From contig NZ_JANUGU010000001.1 of NCBI RefSeq assembly GCF_024753145.1, positions 868,001 to 932,000 of the forward strand: a DNA stretch of 64,000 nucleotides, given 5' to 3'. This DNA comes from Massilia terrae. Its GTDB lineage: Bacteria; Pseudomonadota; Gammaproteobacteria; Burkholderiales; Burkholderiaceae_D. The notes beneath the pieces are model-generated. The model worked only from the letters and a program-made list of their open reading frames with translations, searched no databases and was not told the origin of the DNA. This document shows positions 17,401 through 25,710 of this stretch, in pieces (position 1 is the stretch's first letter; every line of letters begins with the position of its first letter). The translations under genes were made by a program, and so were the position numbers.

Positions 17401-17673
17401 GCTGGTAAACCCGCTGCCGGCCAGCATCCGGGCCAGCGCCTCGGCCACGGTGAAGCTGCCCTTGACCTCGTTGAGTGACAGCCTGGCAAGCTGGTCGCCG
17501 GGCGCGACGATGTTCACGTCCGCCTGGCGCGCGAACGCGGCGATCGCCTGTGGGGCAGGGCCCGCGGGAATGTTGAACTCTTTCCTGACCGGCTGGGCGC
17601 CGGTCGATTGCGCCGCGACACAACATGAAAGCACCGCGATGGCAATACCGCCGCAACGCTGAGCGGTGATCAT
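14461..17673 (-). CDS. TonB-dependent receptor with N-terminal STN signalling domain (FecA-like transducer)
   Basis: This 1070-residue receptor begins with a signal peptide (1-26). A secretin/TonB short N-terminal (STN) domain follows at about 33-105 (FNIPAGPAPQAIAAFARQADVNIVAP..VAEALARMLAGSGF), then the plug (about 120-260) and the barrel. The STN domain normally contacts a FecR anti-sigma protein in the periplasm, and the FecR and ECF sigma genes lie directly upstream in the same direction (83 bp gap). Outside the STN it is highly similar to the receptor at 11227-14277. Given the adjacent GH59 and GH20 genes, the ligand is more likely a glycan than a siderophore, but this is inferred. Confidence 0.92.
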   Translation of the reverse strand: MITAQRCGGIAIAVLSCCVAAQSTGAQPVRKEFNIPAGPAPQAIAAFARQADVNIVAPGDQLARLSLNEVKGSFTVAEALARMLAGSGFTSKTNSDGAIVIMAAPASPAPPVLTERPPMPSVIVSGFRASVNTALALKREADGIMDAIVAEDVARFPDANLAESLQRVPGVALTRGEGGEGRQITVRGLSPRYTRVRINGIEASAASGASDINDATNRTRAFDFSVFASELFNKLVVRKTSEAAVEEGSLGATVDLRAPRPFDFKGATVSVGGQELHNSLTGKTQPRLALLLSNRWETDYGKFGALVSAAYSKRRATEEGYEAVNLLSASNDGGFCSPLGAAVQNPADDPAKGTTAAACGYGVPRTSDPAAYNAVMSRTDDYGQTVAKPAPGSGAFAPRIPRYRRSETDYERSGITNAWQWRNSDTSINLDLMYGKFANKRYDNYIEAISFARSMAQANGKPESSIVAADFSQDGSWDYGKFNGVDVRTEGLLDVYTTRFRQHVLSGSHKFSDTVKMNFLFGNSNSNLNNPSRATVQFDAPNVNGFSWDSRNNHHFPNLNFGMDVSNPGLFSFAPQDADGTVHGQFVGRYLDTTNKLETHELKLRWELDDKLAAHFGVSMRNNIWSNYEVGSGANGLALPAGITMADISRQIGGFGAGLGGSGVPSAWAAVDLDKFRAVADIECHCAAVPGSQYDLGNQVKRRVEEKIDALYGMLDFNHDLLGIGWRGNVGLRGASTTATSTALINVNDALLPNTGVKKYRDWLPSLNLTARLPSSVYLRFSAGKTLSRPEYVDLAPSVAVSTNSQTVAIGNPDLDPIRARTYDLQAEWYYGKNAMVSLGYYHKDINTFIQQVTARAPYNTLGLSNALLIISGGCSLTGGTPGCPTLPDSDVVVYRKVNTPGGPLDGLEFNLQAPFSFLPGFWRNFGLLANATAVKSRITYITRVDNPATPVNEQLSQTSDFTGLSPRTYNLTLFYEDPRFAARVSAAHRSRYLSAVLGNVNGADYTFVDGTTNIDMSLSYSITPRLRLTLEGQNLTDTPLRYGKDLRRNDTLLYVHFGRSVMLGLNYRY

Positions 17674-17756
17674 GCGGGCTGTCTCCTATCCTGTTTTTTT
17701 GCCGGCAAGCACTTGCATTGTCTGACAGCCTCGTGGGCAATGCAAGCTCCGGCAAC

Positions 17757-18746
17757 TCAGGAAGGACGGCCGATCAGGATTTCCTTTGCGGTGATGGTGT
17801 AGGGCACGTTGAACGAAGCGCTCACGTCGCGTGCGAAGCGTTCCGGCGCGTCGGTGCGGTACTGGCCGATCAGGGTGCGGCGGTCGAGGCTGCGGTCGGC
17901 GATGACGATGGTCTTGGCGCTGTAGCGGTTGAAGTCCGCCACGGCGTCCTTGAGCGACTGGTTCATGAACACCAGCTTGCCTTCGCGCCAGGCCAGGCGC
18001 CGCTGCACTTCCTGCGGGCTGCGTTCGACCGTGACGCCGGCCGCCGGGCCGGACACGAGGGCGCGCTCGCCGGCCGTCACCATGCGCCGCTCGCCGTCCT
18101 CGCCGGTCCACACGGCGACCGTGCCTTCGGTGACGAGGATTTCGGCGCTGTCGCCATCGCGGCGCACCGAGAACGCCGTGCCCACCGCCTGCGCACGGAC
18201 TGCGCCGGCCTGCACGGTGAAGGGGCGGCTCTTGTCCTTCGCCACCTCGAACCAGGCTTCGCCGCGGGCCAGCGTCACCTGGCGCGCGTGGGCGCCGTAG
18301 CGGACCTCGATCTGGCTGGCGCTGTTGATGGAGGCGGCCGACTGGTCGGCCAGCGGCACCTTGCGGAATTCGCCCTTGGCGGTGGCCAGCACCAGCGGGG
18401 CCGGTCCGGCCGGAGCCGCTTCACGCGGCGCCGTCATCATGCGCGGGGCCAGCACGGCGACCGAGGCGGCCATGGCCCCGAAGGCCAGCAGGCGGCGGCG
18501 CGTGACCCAGCGTGCGGATTGCGTTTCCCATCCGCCGGCCTCAGGCTGGCTCGGGGCCGGGCGCAGGTTGTCCTGCACGGTCGCGCGGGACAGGGCGTTG
18601 TTGATGACCATGGCCCGCACATAGGCGCCCTTGTGGCGGACGTCGGCGTCGTACCAGCGCTGGAAGGCGCGGCGCCGCTGGTCGTCCAGCTCGCCCTCGG
18701 CCTGCAGCAACGCCCATTCCAGGGCTTCGTCGTCGATCACTGCCAT
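17757..18746 (-). CDS. FecR-type anti-sigma / sigma regulator, inner membrane
   Basis: This 329-residue protein has an N-terminal cytoplasmic DUF4880-like domain (ALEWALLQAEGELDDQRRRAFQRWYDAD, 8-35), one membrane segment at about 85-101 (RRRLLAFGAMAASVAVLAP) and a periplasmic FecR domain at about 118-230. The C-terminal DUF4974-like domain (about 245-325; LVFMNQSLKDAVADFNRYS) should meet the STN domain of the receptor. Its ATG overlaps the sigma gene stop by 10 bases. It relays ligand occupancy of the STN receptor to the ECF sigma factor. Confidence 0.9.
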   Translation of the reverse strand: MAVIDDEALEWALLQAEGELDDQRRRAFQRWYDADVRHKGAYVRAMVINNALSRATVQDNLRPAPSQPEAGGWETQSARWVTRRRLLAFGAMAASVAVLAPRMMTAPREAAPAGPAPLVLATAKGEFRKVPLADQSAASINSASQIEVRYGAHARQVTLARGEAWFEVAKDKSRPFTVQAGAVRAQAVGTAFSVRRDGDSAEILVTEGTVAVWTGEDGERRMVTAGERALVSGPAAGVTVERSPQEVQRRLAWREGKLVFMNQSLKDAVADFNRYSAKTIVIADRSLDRRTLIGQYRTDAPERFARDVSASFNVPYTITAKEILIGRPS

Positions 18747-19303
18747 GATGACTTCTCCTCGGATGAGCCGTCCTCGGCGTCCTTGCCGCGCATGGCCACG
18801 CGGGCCACCATTTGCGAAATCAATTTCATTCCTTTAAACATTTCTTTTGCAACTACTGCTTCGCTCACGCCCAGGCTTGCGGCGGTCTCGCTCTGCGACA
18901 GGCCGTCGATGCGGCGGGCCATGACGACCCGTTTGCAGCGCGGCGGGAGATTCGCGATCATGCCCATCACCCAGTTCAGCTCGGCACGCGCCATCGCCAC
19001 CCGTTCCGGTGAGGGGGCCTGGTCCTCCAGTTCGAGCTCTTCCAGATTGGACATGGCCTCGATGCGCACGATGGCGTCGCGCCGCATGCGGTCCATCACC
19101 AGGTTCTTGGCGACCCGCACGGCGAAACCCCTGGGTTCGCGGACATGTTGCACTTCCGGCATCGACATCAGCTTGTAGTACATCTCCTGCACTACGTCGT
19201 CGACTTCCGCCGGGCCATTGCACACCCTGCGTAACATTGTCCGCAGCTCGGCTTCGAAGGGCAGCACGTTCGAAGTCAGCCAGTCGATTACCTTGTTATC
19301 CAT
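18737..19303 (-). CDS. FecI-type ECF sigma factor
   Basis: This 188-residue sigma factor starts MDNKVIDWL. Region 2 is LRRVCNGPAEVDDVVQEMYYKLM and region 4 is MIANLPPRCKRVVMARRIDGLSQSETAASLGVSEAVVAKEMFKGMKLI. It forms a three-gene cell-surface signalling unit with the overlapping fecR-type gene and the STN receptor. The ATG at 19303 was chosen from the alignment of region 2; the ribosome site (GGGAGA) is rather far upstream. A longer in-frame reading to 19552 runs through the divergent GH59 promoter region and is not credible. Confidence 0.88.
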   Translation of the reverse strand: MDNKVIDWLTSNVLPFEAELRTMLRRVCNGPAEVDDVVQEMYYKLMSMPEVQHVREPRGFAVRVAKNLVMDRMRRDAIVRIEAMSNLEELELEDQAPSPERVAMARAELNWVMGMIANLPPRCKRVVMARRIDGLSQSETAASLGVSEAVVAKEMFKGMKLISQMVARVAMRGKDAEDGSSEEKSSWQ

Positions 19304-19482
19304 ATTCGTGCACTTTTTTTGTCTCCCACAGACTACGACGGTCGGGCGGGCGAAATATGCCCTGTTTTTTACATTTTTTTTCGGGCCGGCCGGCCGATCA
19401 AATCCGTGATCAATTTGCAATCGGCGATTTTTTCCCGGACTGCTTTCATTACACTCCATTTCGCTCACCCATAAGGAAAAAT

Positions 19483-21648
19483 ATGCTTCGCCGATTTCGC
19501 TGGCCGCTCTTCGTCGCCGTTTCAGCCGCCTGCCTTGGCGCCGCCCCGGCATTCGCGCAAACGCCAGGTGTGCAGCGCGTCGTCCTGAACGGCAATGCCG
19601 GCGGCACGCGATTCGACGGGATTGGCGTCGTGACGGGCGGCGGGGGAACGTCGGTGCTGCTCAAGGATTACCCCGAGCCGCAGCGCAGCCAGATCCTGGA
19701 CCTGATATACAAGCCGCATTTCGGCGCTTCGGTCAGCGCGCTGTATGTCGAGATTCCGGGCGATGGCAATTCGACACAGGGCTCGATGCCAAGCCATATG
19801 CACACCCGCGAGGACCTGGATTATTCGCGTGGCTACCTGTGGTGGGAAATGGTCGAAGCGCGCAAGCGCAATCCGAAACTGACCTTGGACGGCGCCGCCT
19901 GGAGCGCGCCGGGCTGGATCGGCGACAGCGGCAAATTTTTCGCGCAAAGCCGTGGCGCGCCGCGCTTCTTTTCCCAGGACACGGCGGACTATTACGTGAA
20001 GTGGCTGCGCGGCCTGCACGATGTGTATGGCCTGGAGATGGAAGCGATCGGCATCCGCAACGAAAAAGGCGTCAGCAATGAGTTCGCCAAGGCTTTGCGT
20101 GCCACGCTGGACACCAACGGCTTCGCGCGCGTGAAAATGCATGCCTTCGACAATTGGCCGGACCTATGGAAATTCGATTTTGTCGACGATATGGTGGCCG
20201 ACAAAGGTCTGCGCGATGCCATCGACATTATCGGCGCCCATATCAATGCGCCGCAATCGTCAGCTCCCAAAGCGGTTCAGGAAAAGGCCGCGCGGATGGG
20301 CAAGCGCCTGTGGAACACGGAGCAGCACGTGTACAAGGCCGGCTTCGATGGCCTGATCGGCATCGTAAAAGCCTTCAACGAAAACTGGATCCGCAGCGGT
20401 GTGACCAAGGTCGTCAACTGGTACGGCATCGCCGGCCTGTACACGATGGAGAGCTATTCCGGCGAAAAGGAAGCGGCGCTGCGTGCGAACTGGCCGTGGA
20501 GCGGGCATTACGAGCCGAACCAGTCGCTGTGGGGTTATGCGCATTATGGCCAGTTCACCGAGGCGGGATGGGAATACATCGCCGGGGGCAGCGGCGACCT
20601 GAAGGAGGGCGGAACCTACGTTACGCTGAAGGCGCCGAATGGCGACTACAGCATCATCATCGAAACAAAGGATGCGAAGGGTCCGCAGCAGGTGCAATTT
20701 GCTGTCGGCGCGGGACTGACTGCAAAGCGGCTCGCGGTCTGGCGCAGCAACGCCAAGGAACAGTTCATCCGTCTTGATGACCTTCAGCCCGTGAATGGCG
20801 TCGTGGCCGTGGCGCTCGAACCTGATTCGGCTTATTCGCTGACCACCACGGACGGCCAGCGCAAGGGGTCTTTCGACCAGGTGCCGGCGCCGAAGTCTTT
20901 CCCGTTTCCTTATTACGAAACCTTCGAGCAATACGCCAATCCGAAGGAGTGGGGCTACCTACCGCGCTATTTCGCCGATATCTCCGGCGCATTCGAGTTG
21001 GCCGATTGCCCGGCCAGGAACGGCCGCTGCCTGCACCAGGCCGTGCCGGCGCCGACGCTGTCATGGGCGCCGGACTGGCAGCCCTATACGATTATCGGCG
21101 ACGACCAGTGGCAGGATTATGAGGCCAGCGCCGATGTCTACCTGAACGCAGGCGATTCGGCGGCCGTCATGGGCCGCGTGAACGATGTCGGGACAGGCTA
21201 CGGCTTCATCCCGAAAGGCTACTTCCTGCAAATGAGCGACAGCGGCGAACTGCGGCTGGTGCTCGTGCGCGGGAAAGTGGACAAGAAAAAGCTGGTTGGC
21301 GACGCCGAGCAGCAGGCCATTATCAAGGCCGCGCACGATATGGGCGAGGGCGGAGAAAAGCTGCTGGCGCAGACGCACTTGCAGAATATCGCGGCGGGGC
21401 AGTGGCACCGGCTTGCGCTGCGGTTCGAAGGCGACCGGATCACGGCATTGGTCGATGGCGCGCCGGTATTGTCGGCTACCGATGGCCTGTATTCGCACGG
21501 AATGGCTGGCCTGCTGGCGGCGTCCGACGGCAAGCGGAAAACCAGCGTGCCGTATTTCGACAATGTCCTGATCGGCAAGGCTGGCGTCACGCCGGCGGCA
21601 GCTTCGCAGGCTTTGCCGGGACAGCGGTCAATTTACCCTGCCAGGTGA
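19483..21648 (+). CDS. GH59 galactocerebrosidase (GALC) homologue, exported beta-galactosidase
   Basis: This 721-residue protein has a signal peptide (1-26, AFAQ). It matches animal galactosylceramidase along its length: RFDGIG..GGGGTSVLLKDYPEPQRSQILDLIYKPHFGAS, GDGNSTQGSMPSHMHT, RGYLWWEMVEARKRNP, WSAPGWIG. Acid/base E194 sits in IGIRNEKG (GALC IGIWNE), nucleophile E280 in LWNTEQH, and PWSGHY and QFTEAGWEYI are conserved. A C-terminal lectin-like beta-sandwich follows (about 490-705). It should remove terminal beta-galactose from glycolipids or plant galactans. The Trp before the acid/base is Arg here. It is divergent from the ECF sigma gene, so the signalling receptor may control it. The ATG at 19483 follows TAAGGAAAAAT. 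Confidence 0.87.
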   Translation: MLRRFRWPLFVAVSAACLGAAPAFAQTPGVQRVVLNGNAGGTRFDGIGVVTGGGGTSVLLKDYPEPQRSQILDLIYKPHFGASVSALYVEIPGDGNSTQGSMPSHMHTREDLDYSRGYLWWEMVEARKRNPKLTLDGAAWSAPGWIGDSGKFFAQSRGAPRFFSQDTADYYVKWLRGLHDVYGLEMEAIGIRNEKGVSNEFAKALRATLDTNGFARVKMHAFDNWPDLWKFDFVDDMVADKGLRDAIDIIGAHINAPQSSAPKAVQEKAARMGKRLWNTEQHVYKAGFDGLIGIVKAFNENWIRSGVTKVVNWYGIAGLYTMESYSGEKEAALRANWPWSGHYEPNQSLWGYAHYGQFTEAGWEYIAGGSGDLKEGGTYVTLKAPNGDYSIIIETKDAKGPQQVQFAVGAGLTAKRLAVWRSNAKEQFIRLDDLQPVNGVVAVALEPDSAYSLTTTDGQRKGSFDQVPAPKSFPFPYYETFEQYANPKEWGYLPRYFADISGAFELADCPARNGRCLHQAVPAPTLSWAPDWQPYTIIGDDQWQDYEASADVYLNAGDSAAVMGRVNDVGTGYGFIPKGYFLQMSDSGELRLVLVRGKVDKKKLVGDAEQQAIIKAAHDMGEGGEKLLAQTHLQNIAAGQWHRLALRFEGDRITALVDGAPVLSATDGLYSHGMAGLLAASDGKRKTSVPYFDNVLIGKAGVTPAAASQALPGQRSIYPAR

Positions 21649-21869
21649 GCAGCGGATTGCTAAAAATTGATACGCCGATTGGCGTTTTAGATACAGCATC
21701 GAACGATGCCGCTGTGGGCGGGTGACCGCTGGGCGGGGCGGGCGAAAGGCGAGACGCTGGCTTGGAATGGAAAGGACTGAGCGCACGCGCAGAGGGCGGA
21801 GAGCATGATCTGGATGTCTGGCGACAACTTGATGCTATGATGTGGGATCGTTAACTTGCCGGGTCGCCA

Positions 21870-24377
21870 ATGCAACTGCCATCTCGTCTGAGCTACACCG
21901 CGCTCGCCCTGTATTTGTTAGCCATTCCGCTTGCCGCTCAGCCGCTTGCCACGGAGGCGCCAAGCTTTGCCAGTGCTAGCAAGCTTCAGTTGCGTTGGGA
22001 GCTTGCGACCAGCAGCGCCGGCACGCAAACGCCGGGCCGAGGCGCGAGTGCACGGCTGATCTTGACCAACCACGACAGCCGGCCTTTGCCGGCGCAGGAC
22101 TGGTCGCTCTACTTCAACTGTGTGTGCAGCATGGTTACGGGCGCCGTGCCTGGCAAGCTGGCACTGGAACACGTCGCCGGCGAACTGTTTCGCTTCCGGC
22201 CCGCTCCCGGCTTTGCCGGCCTGGCGCCCGGCGCGACCCTGAATGTCGAATACAGCTATCCCGGCAAGGTGGTCAACTTGAGCAGGGCTCCGATGGGCCC
22301 CTACCTTGTGTACGATGCCGCGCCAGCGGTCGGCGTCCGGATTGGCGATTACCGGGCGATGCCGATCGCGGTGAAGCCTGCCGTCACGCCGGAAGACACG
22401 TACCGCCGCAACGCCGGCGCCGATCCGCTGCCGCCGTCCGCGGTTCCGCCTGTGCTGCCGACGCCACTGCAACTGGAGAAAGGTCCCGGCCAGCTCGTCC
22501 TCCGCGGGCGGCCCACGGTGAGCGCCGCAGCCCCTCTGTCCGGCGAAGCCGCGCTGGCCAATGCGCTGTTCCCGGCCGGTCTGCCGGCCGGCGGCCCTCC
22601 GCTGCGCCTATCGGTGGGAACGGTGGCAGGGCAGGCTTCGCCTGAGGCCTATACCCTGGCGATCCGCGCCGACAGCGGCATCAGCATCGTCGGCAACAGC
22701 GCGGCGGGCGTGTTCTACGGCCTGCAGACCCTGCGCGACCTGATGCCCTTGCCCGGCGCCACCAGCATGGCGCTGCCGGAAGTGGCCATTACCGATGCGC
22801 CGCGATTCGGCTACCGTGGCTTCCAGCTCGACGTGGCGCGTAACTTCCTCGGCAAGCAAGCGGTGTTCAAGTGGCTCGACCTGATGGCGCGCTACAAGCT
22901 GAACACCATGCACTTCCACCTCACCGATGACGAAGGCTGGCGCCTGGAGATCGACGGCCTTCCGGAGCTGACGTCCATCGGCGCGGTGCGTGGCCACAGT
23001 GATCGGCCCGGGCTGCGCCTGGAGCCTGCCTACGGATCCGGTCCGGATCCGCGCGATACCAACGGCAGCGGTTTCTACACGCGAGCCGATTACATCGAGA
23101 TCCTGCGTTACGCCGCGGCGCGCCACATCGATGTGATCCCGGAAATCGAGATGCCCGGCCACGCGCGCGCTGCCGTGCAGGCTATGGCGGCGCGCTACCA
23201 TCGCCTGCAGGCGGCCGGCAGCAAGGATGCCGCGAAGTATCTGCTGAATGACTTCCAGGACCGCTCGGTCTACAGCTCGGCGCAGTTCTACAGCGATAAC
23301 GTGATGAACCCCGGGCTGGACTCGACCTACGCCTTCATCGACCACGTGGTGACGCGTGTCGCGGCACTGTACAAGGCGGCCGGCGTGCGGCTTCGAACCA
23401 TCCATGTCGGCGGCGACGAGCTGGCCGACGGCGCATGGGAAAAGTCGCCGGCAAGCCTCGCGCGCATGCGCAAGGAAGGCCTGGCGAATATCGCCGACCT
23501 ATGGGACTACTTCTACGATCGCGTCGACACTATCCTGCGCCACCAGGGCCTGTATGCCTCCGGCTGGGAGGAACTGGCCGCTCGCAGCACCATGCTGAAC
23601 GGGAAGCGCAAGCTGATCCCGAACCCGCGCTTTACGCAGCGGGGATTTCGCGCCTACGTCTGGAATAACACCACCGGCGCCGAGGACTTTGCGAACCGGC
23701 TGGGCAATGCCGGCTACGACTTGATCCTGTCGCCGGTGACCAGCATGTACATGGACCAGTCGTACAATGCGAACCCCGACGAACCGGGCGTCAACTGGGG
23801 CGGCTATATCGAGCTGGATACCGTGTACGACTTCATGCCGCTCGATATGCTGAAGAACCTGGCCCCGGACGCGCGCATCGGCAAGGACGGCCTGACGGAC
23901 TACGGACGCGCCCACGTGCGCGGCATCGAAGCGAACCTGTTCAGCGAAACCGTGCTCGAACCGGCCCGCATGGACTACCTGGTGATGCCGCGCCTGCTGG
24001 CAGTGGCCGAACGGGCCTGGGCGCCGGATCCGGCATGGGCTACCGAGCCCGATTCCGCCAGATCCGCCGCACTGCACCGCGCCGCATGGTCCGGCTTCGT
24101 CAACGCGCTGGGCCAACGTGTTCTCCCGCGCCTCGACCTCGAGCACGCCGGTGTAGACTACCGCATCGCGCCGCCGGGTCTGCTGGTCGAGGGCGACCGC
24201 GTGCTGGTCAACCACGTCCTTCCGGGGATCACCTTGCGCTACACGGCCGACGGCAGCACGCCTACCACCGCCAGCCCGCCGGTCACCGGACCGATCGCCG
24301 AACACGGCGTGATCCAGGTGGCCGCCTTCGACCGCAATGGCCGGCGCGGACTGGTGGCGCGCGTCGACCGGCCCTAG
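21870..24377 (+). CDS. GH20 beta-N-acetylhexosaminidase, exported
   Basis: This 835-residue enzyme has a signal peptide (1-23), an N-terminal carbohydrate-binding CHB_HEX domain (about 38-170), a GH20b domain (about 195-305) and the TIM barrel (about 313-700). The catalytic Asp-Glu pair D516-E517 is in IHVGGDE, and FHLTDDEGWRLEI and DVIPEIEMPGHARA are typical substrate-site blocks. A C-terminal chitobiase-like domain (about 750-835) follows. It releases terminal beta-linked GlcNAc or GalNAc from glycans by substrate-assisted catalysis. It lies 222 bp after the GH59 gene with no clear terminator between, so co-transcription is possible. Confidence 0.93.
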   Translation: MQLPSRLSYTALALYLLAIPLAAQPLATEAPSFASASKLQLRWELATSSAGTQTPGRGASARLILTNHDSRPLPAQDWSLYFNCVCSMVTGAVPGKLALEHVAGELFRFRPAPGFAGLAPGATLNVEYSYPGKVVNLSRAPMGPYLVYDAAPAVGVRIGDYRAMPIAVKPAVTPEDTYRRNAGADPLPPSAVPPVLPTPLQLEKGPGQLVLRGRPTVSAAAPLSGEAALANALFPAGLPAGGPPLRLSVGTVAGQASPEAYTLAIRADSGISIVGNSAAGVFYGLQTLRDLMPLPGATSMALPEVAITDAPRFGYRGFQLDVARNFLGKQAVFKWLDLMARYKLNTMHFHLTDDEGWRLEIDGLPELTSIGAVRGHSDRPGLRLEPAYGSGPDPRDTNGSGFYTRADYIEILRYAAARHIDVIPEIEMPGHARAAVQAMAARYHRLQAAGSKDAAKYLLNDFQDRSVYSSAQFYSDNVMNPGLDSTYAFIDHVVTRVAALYKAAGVRLRTIHVGGDELADGAWEKSPASLARMRKEGLANIADLWDYFYDRVDTILRHQGLYASGWEELAARSTMLNGKRKLIPNPRFTQRGFRAYVWNNTTGAEDFANRLGNAGYDLILSPVTSMYMDQSYNANPDEPGVNWGGYIELDTVYDFMPLDMLKNLAPDARIGKDGLTDYGRAHVRGIEANLFSETVLEPARMDYLVMPRLLAVAERAWAPDPAWATEPDSARSAALHRAAWSGFVNALGQRVLPRLDLEHAGVDYRIAPPGLLVEGDRVLVNHVLPGITLRYTADGSTPTTASPPVTGPIAEHGVIQVAAFDRNGRRGLVARVDRP

Positions 24378-24383
24378 GCATCC

Positions 24384-24456
24384 GAACTTCGTATAAGTCA
24401 GGGACGATTTGATATACATTCGGGCCGCGGCGCGTTGCTAGACTTTCGCGAAGTTC
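24384..24456. promoter_or_regulatory. Separated inverted repeat upstream of dgoD, possible regulator half-sites
   Basis: GAACTTCG at 24384-24391 and its complement CGAAGTTC at 24449-24456 flank the dgoD promoter region, about 65 bp apart. This spacing could allow DNA looping or paired binding, for example by the LysR regulator encoded after dgoD. The evidence is only the sequence symmetry. Confidence 0.35.
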
Positions 24457-24474
24457 AACTATATTTGCCGAGCC

Positions 24475-25623
24475 ATGAAGATCACCAATCTCACCACCTA
24501 CCGCGTCGCGCCCCGCTGGATGTTCCTGAAGATCGAAACCGACGAGGGCGTGACCGGCTGGGGCGAACCGGTCATCGAGGGACGCGCGCGCACGGTCGAA
24601 GCGGCGGTGCATGAGCTGAAGGCTTACCTGGTCGGCCAGGATCCGGCCCGCATCAACGACCTGTGGCAGACCATGTACCGCGCCGGCTTCTACCGCGGCG
24701 GCCCGATCCTGATGAGCGCCATCGCCGGCGTCGACCAGGCGCTGTGGGACATCAAGGGCAAGGTGATGGGCCAGCCCGTGTACGAACTGCTGGGCGGCCT
24801 GGTGCGCGACCGGATGAAGATGTACAGCTGGGTAGGCGGCGACCGTCCGGCCGACATCATCGCCAGCATCGAACTGCTGCGCAAGGGCGGCTTCGACACC
24901 TTCAAGATGAACGGCACCGAGGAGCTGGGCATGATCGACAGCGCGGCCAAGGTCGACGCGGCGGTCGAGCGCATCGCCGAGATCCGCGCCGCCTTTGGCA
25001 AGAAGATCGAATTCGGCATCGATTTCCACGGCCGCGTCGCCGGCCCGATGGCCAAGCCGCTGCTGCGCGAACTGGAACAGTACCGTCCCCTGTTCGTCGA
25101 GGAGCCGGTGCTGGCCGAGCAAAGCGAACAATACCGCCGCCTGGCCGATTCGACCTCGATCCCGCTGGCGGCCGGCGAGCGTATGTACTCGCGCTTCGAC
25201 TTCAAGCGCGTGTTCGAAGGCGGCGGCCTGGCAATCGTCCAGCCGGACCTGTCGCACGCCGGCGGCATCACGGAATGCGTGCGTATCGCGGCCATGGCCG
25301 AAGCCTACGACGTCGCGCTGGCGCCGCATTGCCCGCTGGGCCCGATCGCGCTGGCGGCCTGCCTGCACGTGGACTTCGTCTCCTACAACGCGGTGCTGCA
25401 GGAGCAGAGCATGGGCATCCACTACAACCAGGGCGCGGAACTGCTGGACTACGTCAAGAACCGCGAGGACTTCAAGGTCATCGACGGCTACTTCAAGCCG
25501 CTGTCGAAGCCGGGCCTGGGCGTGGAAGTCGACGAGCAGGCCGTCATCGCCGCGTCCGAATCGGCGCCCGACTGGCGCAACCCGGTGTGGCGCCACGCGG
25601 ACGGCAGCGTCGCCGAGTGGTGA
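24475..25623 (+). CDS. dgoD: D-galactonate dehydratase
   Basis: This enolase-superfamily enzyme converts D-galactonate to 2-keto-3-deoxy-D-galactonate in the cytoplasm. It has 382 residues, and all functional residues of Escherichia coli DgoD fall at the same numbers: metal ligands D183, E209 and E235, catalytic H185 and H285, and E310. It begins [11 protein letters not shown]. It is the first gene of a galactonate cluster followed by a LysR regulator, dgoK, dgoA and a lactonase. It is the best-supported metabolic assignment in the window. Confidence 0.97.
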   Translation: MKITNLTTYRVAPRWMFLKIETDEGVTGWGEPVIEGRARTVEAAVHELKAYLVGQDPARINDLWQTMYRAGFYRGGPILMSAIAGVDQALWDIKGKVMGQPVYELLGGLVRDRMKMYSWVGGDRPADIIASIELLRKGGFDTFKMNGTEELGMIDSAAKVDAAVERIAEIRAAFGKKIEFGIDFHGRVAGPMAKPLLRELEQYRPLFVEEPVLAEQSEQYRRLADSTSIPLAAGERMYSRFDFKRVFEGGGLAIVQPDLSHAGGITECVRIAAMAEAYDVALAPHCPLGPIALAACLHVDFVSYNAVLQEQSMGIHYNQGAELLDYVKNREDFKVIDGYFKPLSKPGLGVEVDEQAVIAASESAPDWRNPVWRHADGSVAEW

Positions 25624-25710
25624 CGGGAGGGGCAGGGACGGGCCGCGCGCCAAATTGACGGTCGGCGCGGCGCTGTTCTATGATGCCTCATCCGTCCTAC
25701 CACTGGCAGC

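Noticed and set aside
14461..17673. STN receptor as an iron-siderophore receptor (fecA)
   Set aside because: The FecI/FecR-like genes suggest this name, but no siderophore genes are present. The barrel is of the carbohydrate-linked TonB-Xanth-Caul type, and neighbours are glycosidases.
18737..19552. Long sigma-factor reading starting at 19552
   Set aside because: The extra 83 residues are basic and unlike any sigma region, and they overlap the GH59 promoter and signal peptide region.
24384..24456. Strong operator for the LysR regulator
   Set aside because: Only an 8-bp separated inverted repeat is seen and no T-N11-A LysR box is clearly placed. Kept as a low-confidence site only.
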